Shown: piece by piece, positions 62,501 to 64,000 of the stretch
Layout of the letters: every line of letters begins with the position of its first letter
How positions within the stretch are numbered: position 1 is the first letter of the stretch
Assembly: GCA_013399695.1 (NCBI GenBank)
Contig: VXAU01002493.1
Span: 353,096-417,095 of the forward strand
DNA from: Formicarius rufipectus
Taxonomy: Eukaryota; Chordata; Aves; Passeriformes; Formicariidae
Reading direction: 5' to 3'
DNA length: 64,000 bases
Position numbers and translations under genes: made by a program
Notes under the pieces: model-generated
What the model was told of the DNA's origin: nothing
What the model saw: the letters and a program-made list of their open reading frames with translations, nothing else
The model's database searches: none

Positions 62501-64000
62501 ATTCAATATTAGGATTTAAATTTAGAGCTTCAAATCCTCATTATAAACTGCTAAAAAAGAAAAAAATTATTTTAGAATATTATAGATACTTTGATAAGTC
62601 ACTATACCATATATTAATATAAATAACTAAAATAGCCACTACGAAAAATTAACTAAGTCTCGATAATGCACTGTCATGAAATACCAAGTGGTATGTTATC
62701 TCAAAAATAAAAAGTGAAAAATACAAGTCTAGACATTGCAGAACATCTCACATTCTAAAGTTATTTACCTGTAAGAACTTGAATTAGAATGCTCTTGGTT
62801 ATGTGAATTTGATGCAAACACATCTCCATCAACATCATCATCATCATCACTTTTCTGACTCTCTTCTGAATCATATTCCACTCTACTTTGTGATGGAAGA
62901 AATGGCTAAAAAATTAAACAATATTCCTTAAGTATCTTCCAGCCAACATCTCATTTTGAATTACCTGTTAAAAACTGAGTCTTTACAACATTTAACGCTT
63001 TTTATAAAAAATGCAGGCACATCATCTTACTTAATTTAGTAACATTTGAAGCTTGTACCTCATGAAAAGGGTAACTGTCCATAAGCACTACATATTTAAA
63101 CAGCTTAGCAATTTTTTACGTTACTGAAAATTCTAATGCTGAACATGAAAACACTAATAGTTTTGCAATTCTTCTTTTGCTTTATTTATATATTTATATG
63201 TCACATATATCAAACCAGACATAGGATACACAATCTGGTCAGCGAGAAGCCAAACCCAGAGTATATTCTCTCTAGTTTTTCCAAGGGCTCAGAGGACAAA
63301 AGACCAAGAAAATCCTATTCCTTCTCTACAAGAGTTCAATATTTATAATCAGACCATCATTGGTGTCTCACTGTGTTATTCAGTATTTGCAATTATTTTT
63401 GTCCTTGTTCCTAAAATACCACTTACATATTTATTTTGCTAATATAGCCAACACATGATACAGAAACATGCATACAACTCCATACAGTTACGCAACTTCC
63501 TACAAAGAAAGATCTGCCACAGGAGACTTAACAGAAGGCAACATAATTTGAATTCAACTAAGAATACACACTCATTTCACCCAATTGAAGTAGCTGATAA
63601 AATACTTCTCACATTTCCTTTTACACCTAAATAGATGGCCTGTAACTATACATTTGCACTCTGCAAGTGTAAAAAATATGTTCTGTTTAAATCATTATCT
63701 AAAAACAAATTAATTGAATAGCAACAGTTTTTAAGAAAACTATTTCAAAAATACTTGTAGGCAGTATTTTATAAAAAGTTTAATATGAGCAATAAAAACA
63801 GGCAGGTTTTATCATATCAATATCTAGAATAATGACTAAGAGGATAAAAACTACCAATCTAGAAGTGACAGAAGACACTTAATTGTCACAATAGCAGAAA
63901 ATCACCTTTGCAATGAAATAATCCCAGATGCTAAGCTCAGGAGGAATAAATCTTTCTTTGTAAGAAGGAGATTCTTGGTCTACTGATGACAATGCAGGTA
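44318..64000 (-). CDS. DMXL1: DMXL1 (Dmx-like 1), 3' portion, C-terminal WD-repeat region; multi-exon, partial at the window edge
   Basis: DMXL1 is a very large WD-repeat protein which, with WDR7 and ROGDI, forms the vertebrate RAVE/rabconnectin-3 complex that promotes V-ATPase assembly on acidic organelles. Exons, in transcript order: 64000-63906 (5' partial), 62905-62769, 62444-62359, 60272-60071, 58808-58691, optional 57447-57385, 54726-54640, 54023-53902, 53785-53644, 49596-49536, 49047-48920, 48765-48673, 47666-47575, 46686-46634, 45137-44920, 44542-44318 with TAA. Each has AG/GT borders and neighbouring phases agree, giving about 618 residues (639 with the optional exon). Landmarks are WDYFIAKPF, an acidic run of five Asp, TWVDDDVEVE, THSNPGTPINMPWLG, GAQDGSVRMFEWG, GSAEGNIKVWS, and a C-terminus ending KNDVKFM plus one residue, which fits DMXL1 rather than its paralogue DMXL2. 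Family assignment is from remembered sequence. I see no frameshift or premature stop. Confidence 0.93.
44920..45137 (-). CDS. DMXL1: DMXL1 WD-repeat exon (AYAPKHQLLISGGRKGFTC)
   Basis: 218 bp. The acceptor is TTTGGCTTTCAG and the donor is AAG|GTATTA. It reads FICHDSGATVLAYAPKHQLL, ISGGRKGFTCVIDLRQKQQQ, a short Gln run, then VKAIAVDPTEEYFVTGSAEG and NIK. Two WD40 blades are visible. The next exon supplies VWSLSTFSLLHTF. Confidence 0.95.
46634..46686 (-). CDS. DMXL1: DMXL1 short WD-repeat exon (NICLWDTLVSPTSSLVH)
   Basis: 53 bp. The acceptor is TTTCTACAG and the donor is ATG|GTAAGT. It encodes NICLWDTLVSPTSSLVH and contains the WD dipeptide of the repeat. It is too short to stand out as an open frame, but its phases match both neighbours exactly. 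Confidence 0.92.
47060..47365 (-). mobile_element. CR1 fragment in a DMXL1 intron
   Basis: AATGGAATAGTTCAGCTGGA and AGGGACCTAGAAGAATCATC, followed by a truncated and diverged CR1 body (GAAAGTTTTCCTGATGTCCA, CCCAGGGAGAAGCGCTCAGG). It is on the same strand as DMXL1. The end toward the exon at 47575 is approximate. Confidence 0.8.
47575..47666 (-). CDS. DMXL1: DMXL1 WD-repeat exon (TWQCHSKTANDFVFISSSS)
   Basis: 92 bp. The acceptor is TTTTTCAG and the donor is CAG|GTAAGA. It reads TWQCHSKTANDFVFISSSSL and IATAGLSSDNR, with the Arg codon split across the intron. CR1 fragments lie in the introns on both sides (47060-47365 and 47864-48410). Confidence 0.93.
47864..48410 (-). mobile_element. CR1 fragment in a DMXL1 intron
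   Basis: It starts with the CR1-like GTTGGAAGGGACCTGGCAGG and continues through CAGAGCCTCTTACAGTGCCC, CCTTTTCCCCAGTATCCAAC and CTCTCAGCCCCTTCTCATAC. It is the same strand as the gene and distinct in composition from its AT-rich surroundings. Confidence 0.82.
48673..48765 (-). CDS. DMXL1: DMXL1 WD-repeat exon (FGIVDADGYISLYQTNWKC)
   Basis: 93 bp, phase 0 at both ends. The acceptor is TTTCTTTCAG and the donor is TTG|GTAAGC. It encodes FGIVDADGYISLYQTNWKCC plus PLTGSSPKPYL, a WD40 blade core with the DADGYISLYQ strand. Confidence 0.93.
48920..49047 (-). CDS. DMXL1: DMXL1 WD-repeat exon (LTGAQDGSVRMFEWGHAQQ)
   Basis: 128 bp. The acceptor is TTCTGTTGCAG and the donor is AAG|GTAACT. It contains LTGAQDGSVRMFEWGHAQQI followed by TCFRSGGNSRVTRMRFNYQG, a full WD40 blade with the expected GxxDGxVRxxxW pattern. 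It ends in phase 0. Confidence 0.94.
49536..49596 (-). CDS. DMXL1: DMXL1 exon (MLKKAINNVRRMASHPTLPY)
   Basis: 61 bp. The acceptor is ATTGAACAG after a T-rich tract, and the donor is ATT|GTAAGT. It encodes MLKKAINNVRRMASHPTLPY plus the first base of a Tyr codon completed by AC of the next exon. Confidence 0.92.
49865..49915 (-). other. Candidate DMXL1 51-bp cassette exon
   Basis: It is bounded by a pyrimidine-rich tract with TTCAG acceptor and a strong GAG|GTAAGA donor. It is 51 bp, phase 0 at both ends and open (EYSNKFNGIRKELTRKE), so it could sit between the GASV and MLKK exons without disturbing the frame. I do not recall it from the canonical protein, so it is either an optional exon or a decoy. 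Confidence 0.35.
50036..50097 (-). other. Candidate 62-bp exon-like segment in the DMXL1 intron
   Basis: The acceptor is TTTTTTACAG and the donor is GCA|GTAAGT. Spliced directly after the 53644 exon it would begin with TAG, an immediate stop (poison-exon behaviour). If preceded by an exon of length 3n+1 it would read VVTRYVAYSGWPQITNFQRM. A matching segment with donor CAG|GTAAAT at 50552 (starting at 50597 or 50642) would close the phase, but its start was chosen to fit. Confidence 0.25.
50643..53643. other. DMXL1 intron, no constitutive exon seen
   Basis: The intron between the GASV and MLKK exons. Apart from a CR1 relic at 50703-50770 and the exon-like segment ending at 50552, only chance open frames are present. 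Confidence 0.6.
50703..50770 (-). mobile_element. CR1 3'-end relic
   Basis: AGAATCATTTAGGTTTGAAA followed by AGACTTTTAAGATCATTGAA and TCCAACTATG is the complement of a CR1 terminus. It is short. Confidence 0.7.
53644..53785 (-). CDS. DMXL1: DMXL1 exon (THSNPGTPINMPWLGSTQT)
   Basis: 142 bp. The acceptor is CATTTATAG and the donor is GTG|GTAAGT. It reads ADDFLVIHARDDLVNVQGTT, then PYTHSNPGTPINMPWLGSTQ and TGRGASV. The Pro/Gly/Ser-rich loop is a DMXL signature. It ends in phase 0, and direct joining to the exon at 49596 gives GASV-MLKKAINNV, the usual family arrangement. The 4-kb intron between contains extra exon-like segments. Confidence 0.93.
53902..54023 (-). CDS. DMXL1: DMXL1 exon (ANRNCIAIASSHDIQELDV)
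   Basis: 122 bp. The acceptor is TTCTTCAG and the donor is AAAGG|GTATAT. It encodes ANRNCIAIASSHDIQELDVS, AILATQIYTWVDDDVEVENK and two bases of a Gly codon completed by the next exon. SSHDIQELDV resembles a WD-repeat strand. Confidence 0.92.
54640..54726 (-). CDS. DMXL1: DMXL1 exon (IETDLGYPGGKARIIHKES)
   Basis: 87 bp, phase 0 at both ends. The acceptor is AAATACAG and the donor is AAG|GTGAGTG. It reads IETDLGYPGGKARIIHKESD followed by IITAFAVNK, a strongly conserved DMXL block at the start of the C-terminal WD-repeat module. Less than 200 bp away on the plus side begins an ERV LTR inserted antisense to the gene. Confidence 0.92.
54924..55729 (+). mobile_element. Solo ERV LTR, family A/B, copy B (inside a DMXL1 intron, antisense)
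   Basis: 806 bp from TGTCTTGG to CTTAGACA, flanked by the exact 5-bp duplication CATGC (54919-54923 and 55730-55734). It shares the U3/TATA half (TGAATATAAGC near 55249) with copy A up to about 55363 and then carries a different, longer 3' portion including an 11-C/6-G run at 55421-55437. It lies between the DMXL1 exons at 54640 and 57385, opposite to gene direction. Confidence 0.92.
55735..57384. other. DMXL1 intron, nothing recognised
   Basis: AT-rich intron following the LTR. No further exon or named repeat seen. Confidence 0.6.
57385..57447 (-). CDS. DMXL1: DMXL1 63-bp cassette exon (21 residues), probably alternative
   Basis: 63 bp, phase 0 at both ends, so it can be included or skipped without changing frame. 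The acceptor follows a long pyrimidine-rich tract (TTCTTTCCTTGGTGAAG) and the donor is AAG|GTACAC. It encodes SLEEHNETMKNSVVEEPII plus SK, acidic and probably unstructured. Its 21-residue size equals the difference I recall between two human DMXL1 isoforms (3027 and 3048 residues). That link is memory-based and not verified. Confidence 0.7.
58691..58808 (-). CDS. DMXL1: DMXL1 exon (SVKRLWQYLVKQEEVQETF); alternative donor 36 bp downstream
   Basis: 118 bp with acceptor TTCTGTAG. It reads SSSHVALSVKRLWQYLVKQE, EVQETFIRNIFTKKRCSNE and then donor GAG|GTTGGT. Splicing from here to the exon at 54726 gives RCSNE-IETDLGYPGG, the arrangement I recall for the family. A second in-frame donor (CAG|GTTAAT) at 58655 would add 12 codons (VGLLYKMDKILQ). 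Neither donor is a strong GTAAG site, so the choice is uncertain. Confidence 0.85.
60071..60272 (-). CDS. DMXL1: DMXL1 exon (LQRWEQVLLRRLE region)
   Basis: 202 bp. The acceptor is CTTTCTAG and the donor is CAG|GTGAGTG. It reads ELPVSSPICHAVLKTLQRWE, then QVLLRRLELYGGPPQHYIS and ends LLRHKTLLEPTNTPF plus a split Arg codon. The exon is immediately followed, on the plus side of the gene, by an intron carrying a CR1 element and a nested SINE. Confidence 0.9.
60530..62010 (+). mobile_element. CR1 LINE with reverse-transcriptase remnant, split by a SINE
   Basis: A longer CR1 copy, antisense to DMXL1, between the exons at 60272 and 62359. Around 60790-60910 the frame reads VTSSIPQGCILGLVLFHSSE and later CTLRNFAGNTKMRGAV, a decayed reverse transcriptase segment in which the catalytic FADD-type motif has become FAGN. 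It ends with CATGCTATGACTCTGTGATT near 62009. It is interrupted at 61080-61316 by a SINE. The element is defective, and its start is approximate. Confidence 0.87.
61080..61316 (-). mobile_element. tRNA-derived SINE inserted in CR1
   Basis: 237 bp flanked by a perfect 12-bp duplication GAGCAGCCCTGT (61068-61079 and 61317-61328). On the minus strand the head carries a pol III A box TGGCCGAGTGG (61304-61294) and a B box GGTTCGAGTCC (61249-61239). Both match consensus exactly and start 55 nt apart, as in long-variable-arm (Leu/Ser-type) tRNAs. A GC-rich body with a CCGAGC-CTG-CTCGG hairpin follows, then an eight-A run and a tail ending CTAGCCAACAA. The tail does not look like CR1. I do not recognise the family. 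Confidence 0.8.
62359..62444 (-). CDS. DMXL1: DMXL1 exon (WSLMRLAMVQLVLHNLKIF)
   Basis: 86 bp. The acceptor is TTGTTAG and the donor is GTAATA. The encoded peptide is WSLMRLAMVQLVLHNLKIF followed by YPLAGHDLS, a hydrophobic helical segment conserved in DMXL proteins. One base at the start completes the previous codon, and the final G is completed by AG of the following exon to give Glu. Confidence 0.88.
62769..62905 (-). CDS. DMXL1: DMXL1 exon with acidic Asp-rich linker
   Basis: 137 bp. The acceptor is TTTTTTAG at 62906-62907 and the donor is GTAAAT at 62768. It reads PFLPSQSRVEYDSEES, then a stretch of five Asp, then a Ser/Asn-rich tail. It starts in phase 0 and leaves two bases, completed by T of the next exon. 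The acidic Ser/Asp-rich part is a disordered linker ahead of the conserved helical segment. Confidence 0.88.
62906..63905. other. DMXL1 intron, nothing recognised
   Basis: AT-rich intron between two acidic-linker exons, with no repeat family recognised. Confidence 0.6.
63906..64000 (-). CDS. DMXL1: DMXL1 coding exon, 5' end outside the window
   Basis: The minus-strand reading frame ends PPELSIWDYFIAK followed by the donor GTGATT (plus-strand atcac ending at 63905). The last codon is complete (phase 0). The upstream exon border lies beyond base 64000, so at least 31 codons of this exon are visible. The WDYFIAK motif continues directly into PFLPSQSRVEYDSEES of the next exon, as in the DMXL family. 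Confidence 0.88.

Overview
This 64-kb window is nuclear DNA from a bird. The evidence is the set of CR1 LINE fragments (several ending in the CR1-type tail TCTATGATTCT or its complement), several avian-type endogenous-retrovirus LTRs, many short A/C-rich simple repeats, and a split gene with long introns. The repeats do not let me name the species.

Right part (about 44.3-64 kb, minus strand): the 3' portion of DMXL1 (Dmx-like 1, a rabconnectin-3 alpha-type WD-repeat protein of the V-ATPase-regulating RAVE complex). I placed 15 constitutive coding exons plus one 63-bp cassette exon by matching splice sites and codon phase. They join without a frameshift and encode about the last 618 residues (about 639 with the cassette) of a roughly 3000-residue protein. 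The gene continues beyond base 64000. Its introns hold CR1 fragments, an ERV LTR with an intact 5-bp target duplication, and a tRNA-headed SINE inserted into an older CR1.

Middle (about 36.9-44.3 kb): the DMXL1 3' flank, then a 2,082-bp segment present twice in tandem and separated by one N (40546). This is almost certainly an unmerged contig overlap. A CpG island follows (about 37.4-38.08 kb) with a minus-strand promoter and a non-coding first exon ending in a GTAAGT donor. From the known order DMXL1-TNFAIP8 in the same orientation, this is probably the TNFAIP8 promoter and first exon. No TNFAIP8 coding exon is in the window.

Left part (1 to about 37.8 kb): no coding exon recognised. It is probably the first TNFAIP8 intron, read on the minus strand. 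It holds four ERV LTRs (one with an exact and two with near-exact 5-bp target duplications), CR1 copies, A-tracts and A/C-rich low-complexity DNA, and one CTCF-like motif.

I found no CRISPR array, operon or new gene system. The items most worth checking are the SINE nested in CR1, the pair of mosaic LTRs, the possible extra DMXL1 exons, and the false duplication around the N.
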